Assembly: GCA_037127315.1 (NCBI GenBank)
Contig: JBBBDQ010001918.1
Coordinates: 6,420,001 to 6,484,000, forward strand
DNA length: 64,000 nucleotides
Reading direction: 5' to 3'
Source: Ascarosepion bandense
Taxonomy: Eukaryota > Mollusca > Cephalopoda > Sepiida > Sepiidae
The notes below the pieces were generated by a model that worked only from the letters and a program-made list of their open reading frames with translations, did no database searches and had not been told where the DNA came from. The position numbers and the translations under genes were made by a program. Below, one piece after another: positions 9,831-19,029 of the stretch. Position 1 is the stretch's first letter. Each line of letters opens with the position of its first letter.

Positions 9831-9981
9831 TGGCGTTATTTGCGCTCGGTACTATATACCCATGGTTAGTATTCTCGAATTAAGCATATCAGTTTTCCTT
9901 TTGCGACAAGCTTCTAAAGACTGTCTCCGTTGATACATTTAACCCTGATTTTTTTTATATCATTGGCAATGCCCTTTGTCA

Positions 9982-10266
9982 TTAATGTCCTTTGTCGTGA
10001 TTCTTCGAGACATCTCTAACAATTTTCAATTTAATTCTCTCAGAAATTAACCGTTTTATGTCAAACCTTGATTTGTTCTCAGCACAATGAGTTTCGTTCA
10101 TAATGCTACCAATTGTCAATCTAGGAATATTTAAATGTTTGGAAAGTGTTGCATATCCATAACCTTGTTCGTAAGCAACAGCAGTCTTCATTTGAAGATT
10201 CTTATCAAGTTTGGTCGTCTTCAGCATGTGTGCAGAACTAAACGAGAAAAGAAATTCAAAATGCAA
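9982..10266 (-). pseudogene. Tc1-like transposase N-terminal (DNA-binding) fragment
   Basis: A 94-codon open frame contains a helix-turn-helix of Tc1 type: KTAVAYEQGYGYATLSKHL followed by NIPRLTIGSIM. The N-terminal part is out of register and no catalytic domain follows. Tc1 transposases use this paired-like domain to bind their TIRs. Fragment only. Confidence 0.6.
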
Positions 10267-10350
10267 GTGGAGATTTTAGAAAATTTATTTAGTGTAACTT
10301 TACCAGTTTCACAGATCTATATATTTCAAAAGTTAAATGAAGCTAAGACG

Positions 10351-10351
<1 letters not shown>

Positions 10352-10406
<55 letters not shown>
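10352..10406. repeat. (TA)n microsatellite
   Basis: Pure TA run abutting the palindromic repeat at 10408. Confidence 0.95.
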
Positions 10407-10407
<1 letters not shown>

Positions 10408-10409
<2 letters not shown>

Positions 10410-10595
10410 CGAAAACTAAGCACATCATCTAAACAGATTATAAATTATAATTAATTTCGACAAGCTTATTATTTGAAATGGATTCAAACAACATTTTTAT
10501 TTGTTATACCAAATAAAATGGTGGTCTGAAGAGATGAGCTTATCGAAATGGATTATAATTTATAACCACTTTAGATGATATGTTGAGTTTTCCAT
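10408..10595. repeat. Palindromic repeat with two inverted hammerhead-like arms (family H3)
   Basis: Arms of about 55-58 bp at 10412-10468 and 10534-10592 are inverted: CATCATCTAAA, TTATAAATTATAAT and TTTCGACAAGCTTA recur in inverse. A central spacer of about 65 bp separates them. The right arm keeps a full hammerhead core on the plus strand. Confidence 0.65.
10521..10569 (+). ncRNA. Hammerhead ribozyme-like motif (H3)
   Basis: Order fits an open-stem-I (type I) hammerhead: stem I GTGGT (10521-10525); CTGAAGA (10526-10532, fits CUGANGA); stem II GAT...ATC with a short loop (10533-10544); GAAA (10545-10548); stem III of 14 nt that can form 6 bp (10549-10562); U-A completing an AUA NUH triplet (10562-10564); stem I partner ACCAC (10565-10569). 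Hammerheads cleave RNA after the NUH triplet. Stem II is short (3 bp plus), so activity is uncertain. Confidence 0.5.
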
Positions 10596-10705
10596 TATGT
10601 GTATCATTTTGTTATAGATAATATCCATTGAGCTTTCTATACAGATCTATCGCTTAATATTGTATTTTTTTTGGATTAATCTCTCCGTTCACGGACTTGG
10701 TATCA

Positions 10706-10710
<5 letters not shown>

Positions 10711-10801
<91 letters not shown>
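10711..10801. repeat. (TATC)n then (TA)n microsatellite
   Basis: TATC at 10711-10755, TA at 10757-10801. Confidence 0.95.
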
Positions 10802-10803
<2 letters not shown>

Positions 10804-11115
10804 AAGTTACTATTATGAAAATTCTGTAAGAAACATCTGTTTATCTTGTTTTATGCATTTTGTAACAATGTTATTTAATGTTGAAAATAGAATGGGAAGG
10901 GAAGTGAAAAAGATTTTCAAAATCATGCTTATAAAATCCATAAAGACAAAAACGGATACTTTCAGCAAAAGTATGCACGCACACACATACACACACAAGC
11001 ATATATATATATATATGGATATGCTTTATAAGATATAGTTTTAAAGTCTGGTATATATATGGGTTAAAGAGTTTAATATGTGGAATAGAGCGTATGTAAA
11101 TATAAAAGTGGACAT

Positions 11116-11116
<1 letters not shown>

Positions 11117-11151
<35 letters not shown>
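11117..11151. repeat. (TG)n microsatellite
   Basis: Pure TG run. Confidence 0.95.
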
Positions 11152-11154
<3 letters not shown>

Positions 11155-11155
<1 letters not shown>

Positions 11156-11550
11156 GTTCTTCAGAAGATGTATTTTCTCTTTTTAGTTCAGTTAAAGTAT
11201 TAGTTATTTAGGACTCTTCTATTTCTCGAAGGCATTATTCTCTTTTGATCCTCTTTCAAAATTGCAAATTAAAAAGAAGATAAAAGACAGATTTGAAGAA
11301 AATTGGATGGACAGTTCAGAAAGAAACCAAAAATTTTACCAATGCATCAATAGCTTCTTTCTTTTTTCCATTATCTGCTTTTTTTTACCTCATTTTGCCG
11401 AGGCTGGTATAATCCCGCGCTAAAAGAGGCAAAATGGTGTCCACGCTCTATTATTTTGAGAGTAGCCTTTGTGGAATGAGTCAATCAGCAACTTTTCAAG
11501 TCTGTAACCCGGTTATACAATTTTGTCTTAAAACATAATGGATGCAAGTA
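11155..11550. other. Unassigned stretch
   Basis: No gene or repeat family recognised. Confidence 0.3.
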
Positions 11551-11551
11551 A

Positions 11552-11553
11552 TT

Positions 11554-11593
<40 letters not shown>

Positions 11594-11611
11594 TCAACAG
11601 AAAATTTACTG

Positions 11612-11650
<39 letters not shown>
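11552..11650. repeat. (GATA)n and (TA)n microsatellites
   Basis: GATA at 11552-11592 and TA at 11616-11650, immediately before a SINE-A head. Confidence 0.95.
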
Positions 11651-11651
<1 letters not shown>

Positions 11652-11653
<2 letters not shown>

Positions 11654-11955
11654 GTTGTGGTGCATTGGATATCGGCTCGGAACGAGAAATCGGGGAACCG
11701 AGTTCGAATTCCAGCTGAATTCAATGCCTTCAATTACGCGCAAATACCCTTAAGAAAGGTGTTAATCCATCTATTCCTTCCAGTTATGGGTTAAATAACA
11801 GAACTGATTGGGTTCTATAGCCTTGGTCGGCAACCAGTCTACGACAGAAAGCAATGGTAAACTTCTGCGGGATAATCTTCTGCCTAGTCAGTTATGTCTC
11901 TTTCGAGACATGATCGCCCAAGCGTGTATCAAGTATAGCACTGAACTGACTGATA
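11652..11955 (+). mobile_element. SINE-A, near full length
   Basis: Head GTGGTGCATTGGATATCGG and B box GAGTTCGAATTCC, core CCAGTTATGGGTTAAATAAC, GGCAACCAGTCTACG, tail CGAGACATGATCGCCCAAGC and ACTGAACTGACTGA. Faces the minus copy at 12255-12556 across a (TG)n tract. Confidence 0.85.
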
Positions 11956-11959
11956 TATA

Positions 11960-12000
11960 TATGTGTGTGTGTGTGTTTGTGTGGGTGTGTGTGTGTGCGT

Positions 12001-12036
<36 letters not shown>
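11960..12036. repeat. (TG)n microsatellite with CG/GG interruptions
   Basis: TG run with several TGCG units between the two inverted SINE-A copies. Confidence 0.9.
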
Positions 12037-12254
12037 TGAGTATGTGGGTAGCAATCTCTCTTTTATGCAAGTTTTATTAAAAATGAAGGTCAAGGTATTA
12101 TGTTTAAGATTTTTATGCAATTTTTCATGCAGTCTTTTTTTATTTTCAGGACATAAATTATAAAAAAATCGTCCGAATGTTTTGTTTATCCGAGCACTTT
12201 CGGTTAGACTTTAAGACATTATCTAGACTAGATTTTATTTTAACGTGTAACAGA

Positions 12255-12556
12255 ATTCAGTCAGCCAGTTAAGTGCCATACGTGATACACGCTTTGGGCG
12301 ATCCTACCTCGAAAAAGCCTTGACTGACTGGTTATCCCTCAGTAGGTTGCCTTTGCTTTCTGTAGTAGACTGGTTGCCAGCCAAGGCTATAGAACCCAAT
12401 CTGTCCTATTATTTAACCCATAACTGAAGGGAAGATACAGATTAATACCTTTCCTAAGTTTATTTGTGTGTAAATGAAATACAATGAATTCAACTGGAAT
12501 TCGAACTCGGCTCCCCGATTTGTCGTCCCGAGTCGATATCCACTGCACCACCACTC
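12255..12556 (-). mobile_element. SINE-A, near full length
   Basis: Reverse complement of the family: head at the right end (GTGCAGTGGATATCGACTCG on the minus strand), B box GAGTTCGAATTCC, core CAGTTATGGGTTAAATAATA, tail GGCACTTAACTGGCTGAC at the left end. Confidence 0.85.
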
Positions 12557-12648
12557 ACATATTTCCTCACGAGAGCCTAGTAGAATTCATCTTCTTGCAC
12601 GTTTTTCTTCAAAGAACTTCATAACTCGAAACAAACACAAATCAATAA

Positions 12649-15174
12649 CTGGTGGACTTCCCCACTCGCTTCCCAAGCACACCCTCGGGTCATTCCTCAC
12701 TGCTAGACATATGTTTCACCTCTGCGCCCGACGCCTGTCAAGTCTCGCAGCTTTGCCCTCTCGGCAACTCCGACCACGCTGTAGTCTCCCTCAGTATTTC
12801 TTTCCAATCTCACTCCCCCCAGGATCCCCCTACTCATAGAACCTCCTACCTCTACCAAAAAGCTGACTGGGATGCCTTTCGCGATTTCCTCTGCGACGTC
12901 CCTTGGGGAAAAGTGTTTGACCTATCAGTTGATGACTGTGCCTCTGAGGTCTCGTCATGGGTGAAAGCTGGCATTGATGCCTTCATACCCACCAGGAAGT
13001 ATTGCTTAAAACCTCATTCCTCTCCGTGGTTCTCTCCGGCCTGCTCAGCCGCCATTGCCCACAGGAACCATTACTTCCATCTATTCCAGAGACAGCCAAC
13101 TGATCACAATAGGCGCCTGTTCACATCCGCTCGCAGTGAGTGCAAGAGAACCCTAAATGACGCCAAACAGTTGTTTGCGGAGAGAATGCGACAGCACATA
13201 GCTGACCGCAAGTTCGGCTCCAAGGACTATTGGAGGATTTGTAAACGAGTGCTCAACAATAGGAAATCCTCAATACCTCCTTTAATCCATGGATTTGACG
13301 TTCTCACGTCATCTGCTGAGAAAGCTGAGTGCTTTGCCCGCAGATTCTCATCCAACTCCACACTCAACTCGTCCGGAGTGCACCCACCCGACTTCCCTAT
13401 TAGAACTGAGGCCAAACTGCATGACGTGTATATTACCCCGACAATAGTATCCAGAGTAATTTCAAAACTCGACCCCCATAAGGCGTGTGGAGACGATGGA
13501 ATCCCGGTGATAGTCCTTAAGAGGTGTGCCCCTGAACTTTCCCCTGTCCTCTCTAAACTATTTAACTACTGCCTTTCTGCTTCCTGCTTTCCTGCATGCT
13601 GGAAATTCTCCTCAGTCGTTCCTGTCTTTAAGAACTGTGGTGAACCCTCGGACCCATCCAACTATCGCCCTATCAGTCTTCTACCAATATTCGGGAAAGT
13701 GTTCGAGGCTATAATAAATGCTGAAATAGTTCATCATCTCACCGCCCACAAACTGTTCTCCGACAGGCAATATGGATTCCGATTTGACAGGTCCACAGCC
13801 GACCTGCTAACTACTGTAACGGAGTACATGCTACAGGCCCTTGATGAGTCTGACGAGGCTCGCGCGGTTGCTCTGGATATCTCCAAGGCTTTCGACAGGG
13901 TTTGGCACCCTGGCCTCCTATGCAAACTACGCGGTTATGGTATTACCGGTCGCCTGCTTGACCTAATCCAATCATTCTTAAATAACCGCAAAATGAAGGT
14001 CGTTCTGAATGGGCGTGCCTCTTCGTCCTACAGCACGAATGCTGGTGTCCCACAAGGCTCTATCCTGGGCCCAACGCTCTTCCTTATTTTCATCAACGAC
14101 CTCCCAGATGAGATCAGGTCCCAAGTAGGCATCTACGCAGATGACACTACAATATACTCCCGCTCCAGTAAGAAACCTGTCGTGGCGGACAGACATAATC
14201 TCGCTGCTGACCTTGAGCGGGATCTACACTCTGTGGTGAACTGGGGCAAGAAGTGGCTTGTCAACTTCAATTCCTCTAAGACCAAGCTGTTGTCTGTCAA
14301 CCATTACAGGCAACCTCTTCTGCCTCCCATAAGCATGGACCAGATGATTCTCCCGGAGAGTAATACACTACGCCTCCTCGGACTTACCCTGTCCTCAGAC
14401 CTCAAATGGAAGCACTATATTGAATCCATAGCAAAATCTACTGCTAAGAAGATTGGGTCACTATATCGATCCAGGATGTTTTTTCCACCTGAATCCATCC
14501 TGCATATATACAAGTCAACCATCCGTCCGTGCATGGAGTACTGCTGCCATTTATGGTCAGGTGCCCCTGCCGTTCTCCTCAGTGTTCTTGACAAGCTCCA
14601 AAGGAGAGTCTGTAATGTGATAGGTACTGATCTGGCGACTCGTCTGCAGCCACTTTCCCATCGTCGAAATGTGGCCTCCCTCTGTCTCTTCTATAAATAC
14701 TTTCATGGCTTCTGCTCGGATGAGCTTAAGTCACTGATGCCTCCTCAACAGGTGTTTACCCGTTCAACCAGACTGGCAACTGGGTCCCACCCATTCACAG
14801 TCAGGTTAGCCAAACGCAGACGACAATTCTACTCCTGCAGCTTCCTCTCTCGCACTTCCCGCCTGTGGAACTCACTCCCGTATTCTTGCTTTCCTGATGG
14901 CTACAACCTCCAGAAATTTAAAAGCAAAGTTAATACTCACCTACTAACCACTGGCCTCTAGCTCTCTCTCCCCTCCCCTGTATAACCTTCCCTTTCTCTC
15001 CGCCCATGTATCTGTCATTGCACCTGCTTTCTCAGTTTTCTATTGTTCCCTTCTAACTAGCTTGTACTCCTCACTCTTTTCTAATTAATCTTTCTACATT
15101 TATGTAACCCCCTGCACATCAGTGGCGTTTCTGCCTTGCTCGGGGTGAAATGATTAAAAAAAAAAAAAAAAAAA
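12649..15174 (+). mobile_element. APE-type LINE (family LINE-J), 5' truncated, best copy
   Basis: Runs from the end of the endonuclease domain through the reverse transcriptase, a 3' UTR of about 195 bp and an A-run at about 15156-15174. It begins close to the head of the minus-strand SINE-A. The 3' UTR motif (CTGCACATCAGTGGCG, TTGCTCGGGGTGAAATGAT) defines about a dozen other copies in this window. The intact reading frame suggests the youngest copy here. No clear target site duplication was found. Confidence 0.9.
12652..14961 (+). CDS. LINE ORF2: endonuclease C-terminus plus reverse transcriptase
   Basis: An uninterrupted 769-codon frame. The GTG at 12652 is only where the frame opens after an upstream TAA at 12646; the true start lies in the missing 5' part. 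Residues 38-42 GNSDH are the end of an APE-type endonuclease (target nicking). RT motifs follow: NYRPISLLP at 337-345, the first catalytic Asp in ALDISKAFDRVW (D409), GVPQGSILGPTLF at 465-477, and YADD at 495-498. The C-terminal third (CCHLW, LDKLQRRVCNVIG, SHRRNVASLCLFYKYFHGF) is shared by all LINE-J copies. Target-primed reverse transcription is the known mechanism of such elements. The RT resembles the Jockey/CR1 side of non-LTR elements; clade assignment needs a tree. The codon frame is intact but the protein lacks most of the endonuclease, so autonomous activity is unlikely. Confidence 0.9.
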   Translation: MDFPTRFPSTPSGHSSLLDICFTSAPDACQVSQLCPLGNSDHAVVSLSISFQSHSPQDPPTHRTSYLYQKADWDAFRDFLCDVPWGKVFDLSVDDCASEVSSWVKAGIDAFIPTRKYCLKPHSSPWFSPACSAAIAHRNHYFHLFQRQPTDHNRRLFTSARSECKRTLNDAKQLFAERMRQHIADRKFGSKDYWRICKRVLNNRKSSIPPLIHGFDVLTSSAEKAECFARRFSSNSTLNSSGVHPPDFPIRTEAKLHDVYITPTIVSRVISKLDPHKACGDDGIPVIVLKRCAPELSPVLSKLFNYCLSASCFPACWKFSSVVPVFKNCGEPSDPSNYRPISLLPIFGKVFEAIINAEIVHHLTAHKLFSDRQYGFRFDRSTADLLTTVTEYMLQALDESDEARAVALDISKAFDRVWHPGLLCKLRGYGITGRLLDLIQSFLNNRKMKVVLNGRASSSYSTNAGVPQGSILGPTLFLIFINDLPDEIRSQVGIYADDTTIYSRSSKKPVVADRHNLAADLERDLHSVVNWGKKWLVNFNSSKTKLLSVNHYRQPLLPPISMDQMILPESNTLRLLGLTLSSDLKWKHYIESIAKSTAKKIGSLYRSRMFFPPESILHIYKSTIRPCMEYCCHLWSGAPAVLLSVLDKLQRRVCNVIGTDLATRLQPLSHRRNVASLCLFYKYFHGFCSDELKSLMPPQQVFTRSTRLATGSHPFTVRLAKRRRQFYSCSFLSRTSRLWNSLPYSCFPDGYNLQKFKSKVNTHLLTTGL

Positions 15175-15867
15175 GATCCAAATTATTTGATTGACTCACA
15201 CGTTAGACTTTTTCTTTCAAACTTTACCAATAACAACAACACACGGCAAAAACAATAATATTAATATTTTCTACAAAAAACCAACTGCATAGCAATTATA
15301 AACAAGACATATATTCACCTCGAAACATCATTCCAATTACTTTAAAAAAAATTAAATTAAATTATCTATTATACAAAATTTAAAACGGCTAAACTCATCA
15401 TCAAAAATATTAATTCATTTGCAAGATCTAAACTATCGCGAAGCAATATTATTTACGAGTTTACGTGTTTTTGAAATACATTGCTCCACCCAATTTCGTA
15501 AATAATTATATCGGCTACGCGTCTACTAAAATGACATGAAGACTCACACTGCATCTCTCAGAGCTGGGCTTAATTCGATCGGATTTAATCACACACTAGC
15601 AAACTTATCCGTAATATACTTGTTGACAACACTAATATCATAGCATCATTCACAGTCAAAAAGGCGAAAAATAATTGAACAATTATTAATAAATAAATAA
15701 ATAAATACTCCAAAATATAGACTACGAACACGCTAACAAGATGCTTTCCATATTCGGAACATAAAACATGCACACGGCTCTACAAACATATATAACACGA
15801 CAAACTTTCTGTTAAAAGAAATCGGAATGTACCCAAAAATATGACTGGTTAAATACTATCTCACACC

Positions 15868-15868
<1 letters not shown>
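15175..15868. other. Unassigned AT-rich stretch
   Basis: No gene or repeat family seen. Confidence 0.3.

Positions 15869-15869
<1 letters not shown>

Positions 15870-15909
<40 letters not shown>
15870..15909. repeat. (TA)n microsatellite
   Basis: Pure TA run. Confidence 0.95.
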
Positions 15910-15911
<2 letters not shown>

Positions 15912-16149
15912 CTGTATGTAGGCTGGATTTGGCTTCACATAACTTGTGGTGGTTGGTATGCCATAAAATCTAAACAGCCAAATTAAAGATATACATTTTT
16001 ATAAAATATTTTATTAATTTAAAATGTGTTAAATATATAAATTTGTTAAATTAATGAATTTGTCTAATTATAAAAGTCTGTTATATATATTAATTTGTTA
16101 AATATACAAACTTCTATAAATTGTTCTTAACTTTTTGTTAGATTTTTAA

Positions 16150-16215
16150 TAATTCGATTCGGCGTTAAATGACCTAAGATGGGTTGATACGCCGTAAAAC
16201 AAAACAAAACAAACA
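16150..16215 (+). repeat. SINE/LINE 3' tail with terminal hairpin
   Basis: CGGCGTTAAATGACC, a GGGTTGATACGCCG partner, then (AAAAC)n. The GGCGT/ACGCC pairing forms a hairpin just before the repeat tail. The same arrangement, decayed, ends the composite SINE at 53240-53325 with an (AACC)n tail. Confidence 0.6.
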
Positions 16216-16399
16216 TTCTGTTCCACGTAAAATAAAAATCCATCCTCGATAATGGCTAAAATTATGGCCGAACACGCTCGGTAAAACAAAACATTCGTTT
16301 AAGTTTTATATAATTTATGTCCTGAAAAGAAAAATAATATAAGATCACATGAAAAATTGCATAAATATTCAACTATAATAATTTCTGTCATTTTTACTT

Positions 16400-16600
16400 A
16401 AACCTGCATATATAAATATATATAAATTTCTATGTTCCGAGAATATAACTCGTCATCAGGCAATGTTGACTAATTGTTGTGAAAATGATTCACATTTGAA
16501 TGTAGAAAACAATACGCTTGTTATTTTATTGGGAAGACAGAAAAATTTATGTGTGTATTTAATTTAACTAATCAGAATGAAGTTCAACTTTTAAATTTGA
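16400..16600 (-). repeat. Repeat H4, truncated copy with hammerhead half
   Basis: Shares AAATTTCTATG, CATCAGGCAATG, TGATTTACATTTAA-like and AACTAATCAG blocks with 56565-56804. On the minus strand: CATTGC, CTGATGA (16459-16453), a perfect CGAG/CTCG stem II (16452-16438), then GAAC. Stem III is replaced by AT-rich sequence, so the motif is incomplete. Confidence 0.5.
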
Positions 16601-16792
16601 AAATATAGGTTATATGTTTTGGAAATACAGGGTTTCTTCTTTCATTCTTAACAGGAAAGACTTAGTTCATTGAGCAGCAGTGGAGACTGCACTTTTCCAG
16701 AAATGCTCGCCGATATATATTGCATTGAGCACATTTAAAAAAAGTAAATGCCGGAGAACTTGGAATTCTAAAACTGTTGGTTCTCTTCACCT

Positions 16793-16794
<2 letters not shown>

Positions 16795-16834
<40 letters not shown>
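16795..16834. repeat. (TA)n microsatellite
   Basis: Pure TA run. Confidence 0.95.
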
Positions 16835-16839
<5 letters not shown>

Positions 16840-16840
<1 letters not shown>

Positions 16841-17428
16841 AGGATTAATTCAAAGATGTTGAATGGCCATTTCGATATGAAGATCCTCCCGGGGGGATAA
16901 CACATCACCTCAGCAACAGAAAAATCCTTTCAGAAACTGGAGAAAAATCAGTCTAATTTTCCTTTTTAAATAGATTTGCAAAGAAATTAAAATTAAAAAA
17001 AGAAAAAAAGAAAAGAAAAAAGAAAAAGATAAAACAAAATAAAATCAAATAAACAAGAAAAGAAAAAATTGACATCGTCTGGGTTCGCAAAAAAAAGAAA
17101 GAGAATTGTAACTAAAAATTAACAGACAGCCGTGTTAAATCCACGTAAGGTTAAGCAGCACGGAAAAAAGGTGGGAGATAAGAGAGATAAAGGAAGGAAG
17201 GGAGGGAAAAAGAAAAGAAAAGAAATAATTTTTTTTTAAATATTACAGACGCTGGACATATTCAAAAACCTAACTTCCCAAAAACGTTGAAGTATTAGAA
17301 AAAAGGCCTTTACTTAAAAAGGCATAATTATTTATAAAAGGGAATAAAAAGATATAGGATTTAAAATAAAATTATTTTTTAAAAAATTAGGTCATTTGAA
17401 TTAAACTAAATAAAGACAACACTAGGTA

Positions 17429-17430
<2 letters not shown>
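16840..17430. other. Unassigned, A/G-rich in part
   Basis: No gene seen. About 16975-17230 is purine-rich with many AAAAG units. Confidence 0.3.

Positions 17431-17431
<1 letters not shown>

Positions 17432-17474
<43 letters not shown>
17432..17474. repeat. (TA)n microsatellite
   Basis: Pure TA run abutting the palindrome at 17475. Confidence 0.95.
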
Positions 17475-17478
<4 letters not shown>

Positions 17479-17652
17479 CTTTAGAACATGTACTAACTAC
17501 AATCTACGACAAAATTGTACATTTTGTTTCGACATTGAAAGAACATTGTCTAATTAGGTAGTTTGTAATGATGGTAATAAACGTTCTTCCAATGTCGAAA
17601 CAAGATTTACAATTTTGTAGTAGATTATAGTTTGTACATGTTCTAAAGTATC
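17475..17652. repeat. Palindromic repeat with two inverted hammerhead-like arms (family H1)
   Basis: Arms 17475-17550 and 17578-17652 are inverted copies (ATACTTTAGAACATGTAC, ACAAAATTGTA, TTTCGACATTG in inverse). Both arms carry a hammerhead-like layout; the left arm is the better preserved. A single-arm copy is at 4314-4390. Confidence 0.75.
17499..17566 (-). ncRNA. Hammerhead-like motif, decayed core (H1)
   Basis: Minus strand: stem I ACAAACTAC (17566-17558) pairs with GTAGATTGT (17507-17499), 8 of 9; core CTAATTA (17557-17551) in place of CTGATGA; stem II GACAATG/CAATGTC around TTCTTT (17550-17531); GAAA (17530-17527); stem III CAAAAT/ATTTTG around GTACA (17526-17510, where the closing G is also the first base of the triplet); GTC (17510-17508). 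All three stems and the cleavage triplet fit, but two core substitutions predict no activity. Confidence 0.55.
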
Positions 17653-17752
17653 ATTTATATTTAATATTCATCGCTCTATTTCTATATTGAGCACTGTTTG
17701 AAATTATTGTTTTGAACACTGCAAATATGTTCTTCGTTCCTTATTCATTTGG

Positions 17753-17875
17753 ATATATATATATATATATATATATATAAACAAAACATTCGGACGATTT
17801 TTTTAGATAGACAGATAGATACTTATATACATACATACATCCATCCATCCATACATACATACATACATACATATA

Positions 17876-17906
<31 letters not shown>

Positions 17907-17935
17907 ATACATATTTACATACATATATACGACAT
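17753..17935. repeat. (TA)n, (ATAC)n, (CCAT)n and (GCGT)n microsatellites
   Basis: TA at 17753-17779, then about 17818-17935 of ACAT/CCAT units and a GCGT run. The string at about 17780-17806 is the inverse of 12152-12176 (AAAAAAATCGTCCGAATG), a shared short repeat. Confidence 0.85.
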
Positions 17936-18084
17936 TACCTGGATTGATGTAAAAAGTTTGGATGTTGGGATTGGTTGGTGAATTTTACATATCAAGTATT
18001 ATTGATTTCTTTTAATGTTGGGATTATTTACTTTATATACTTTAACCTATACGTAAGTATTTGTAGTATTTACATTTGAATCGC

Positions 18085-18507
18085 CTAAAAAAATGATCGC
18101 GTCCGTAGATAAATATTATCCGAATTTATTTTTAGGGCTCTCTGCAAATTCAAGCTAATCAAACCTTCAGCTCTTGAAGCAACATTTCGCCAGAGCCTAT
18201 AGAGTGTTGTCACAAAACAACAAAAAAATCTAATTGTAATGATAGTGTTGTCTTTTTGCTTTATAAGCATACTTTGAGCACTCTTTGACCGAGCAGCCAT
18301 TGCTACTAAAAATTCATAAAAAAATATAGCAATAAACACGTCTCCAATTAAGCAGATAGATATAACACCAAGTCCTAAAACGACGTCCACTACCACTCTG
18401 ACAGAGGTACAAAAATGCCAAATCATGCTATCGGTAAAGGCGTCAACGCAAACATATATAAACCATAGATTAAAGCAGACAGATATCATCAGATCGTCAA
18501 ACGGCGC
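18085..18507 (-). CDS. Hypothetical hydrophobic ORF, possible exon of a membrane receptor
   Basis: A 134-codon frame from ATG at 18489; it stays open upstream to 18507, where the minus strand shows a pyrimidine-rich tract followed by AG, as at a splice acceptor. A long hydrophobic segment (VLGLGVISICLIGDVFIAI) followed by a basic, SKSAQSM-containing stretch is reminiscent of TM1 and the first loop of rhodopsin-family receptors, with D where TM1 usually has N. This is a weak impression, not a match. It is the only sizeable frame in the window that is neither TE nor low-complexity. It could equally be a chance frame or a decayed pseudogene. Confidence 0.25.
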   Translation of the reverse strand, partial: APFDDLMISVCFNLWFIYVCVDAFTDSMIWHFCTSVRVVVDVVLGLGVISICLIGDVFIAIFFYEFLVAMAARSKSAQSMLIKQKDNTIITIRFFCCFVTTLYRLWRNVASRAEGLISLNLQRALKINSDNIYLRTRSFF

Positions 18508-18621
18508 CTACTATCAATTTAAAAAAGAAACGAAAAAGACAAATACAACTATCGTTCAACGCACACATTTATAAACCATAAACATACACACACCTACATA
18601 CATGGTCAAACACACTTACAG

Positions 18622-18622
<1 letters not shown>

Positions 18623-18680
<58 letters not shown>
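18623..18680. repeat. (CA)n microsatellite
   Basis: Pure CA run. Confidence 0.95.
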
Positions 18681-18683
<3 letters not shown>

Positions 18684-18689
18684 TACAAT

Positions 18690-19028
18690 TATCGACAGCA
18701 GTAGCAGCGAAGGATGACTATTTGTTGAAAAGCACGGTCCACGAGCGGACGGACGTGAAACAAGCTCTCCTACCATTCTGAAGATGAGATTTTGATCTCG
18801 AAATATTAATGACTAATAAATAGATAATACCCAACACCCATTTAACCTTTTTTTATTTAACTAAAAGCATTGTGACAGTCTTTAAGCCTACCCATGCAAC
18901 TCATAAATCTCTCTACGAAAACAATTTTTAAAAAGTTTCTCAAGTCCACTATCTGGTATCGCACTTTTCCGATATTAACGGGATTTCCTTACTAACCTTT
19001 CGCTCAAAATGCTATCGGAAAAAACAAA
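18690..19028. other. Unassigned stretch
   Basis: No gene or repeat family recognised. Confidence 0.3.
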
Positions 19029-19029
19029 A

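Larger units (their letters stand above)
8883..9871. mobile_element. TIR-bounded element carrying a tandem hairpin array
   Basis: The 17-bp TACTAACCATGGGTATA at 8883-8899 recurs exactly in inverse at 9855-9871, with TA at the outer edge of each arm. Between them lie three copies of a 250-bp hairpin-rich unit and three copies of a 34-bp unit. No transposase is encoded, so it would be a non-autonomous DNA element if the TIRs are real. I do not recognise the family. Confidence 0.6.

Noticed and set aside
8883..9871. CRISPR-like or integron-like array
   Set aside because: Units are 250 bp, only three copies, no spacers of constant length, no cas or integrase genes, and the genome is animal.
11808..12163. 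Frames rich in Cys-Val or Thr-His
   Set aside because: Translations of the (TG)n microsatellite.
12474..12839. 121-codon frame overlapping the start of the LINE
   Set aside because: Out-of-frame shadow spanning the SINE head and the LINE ORF.
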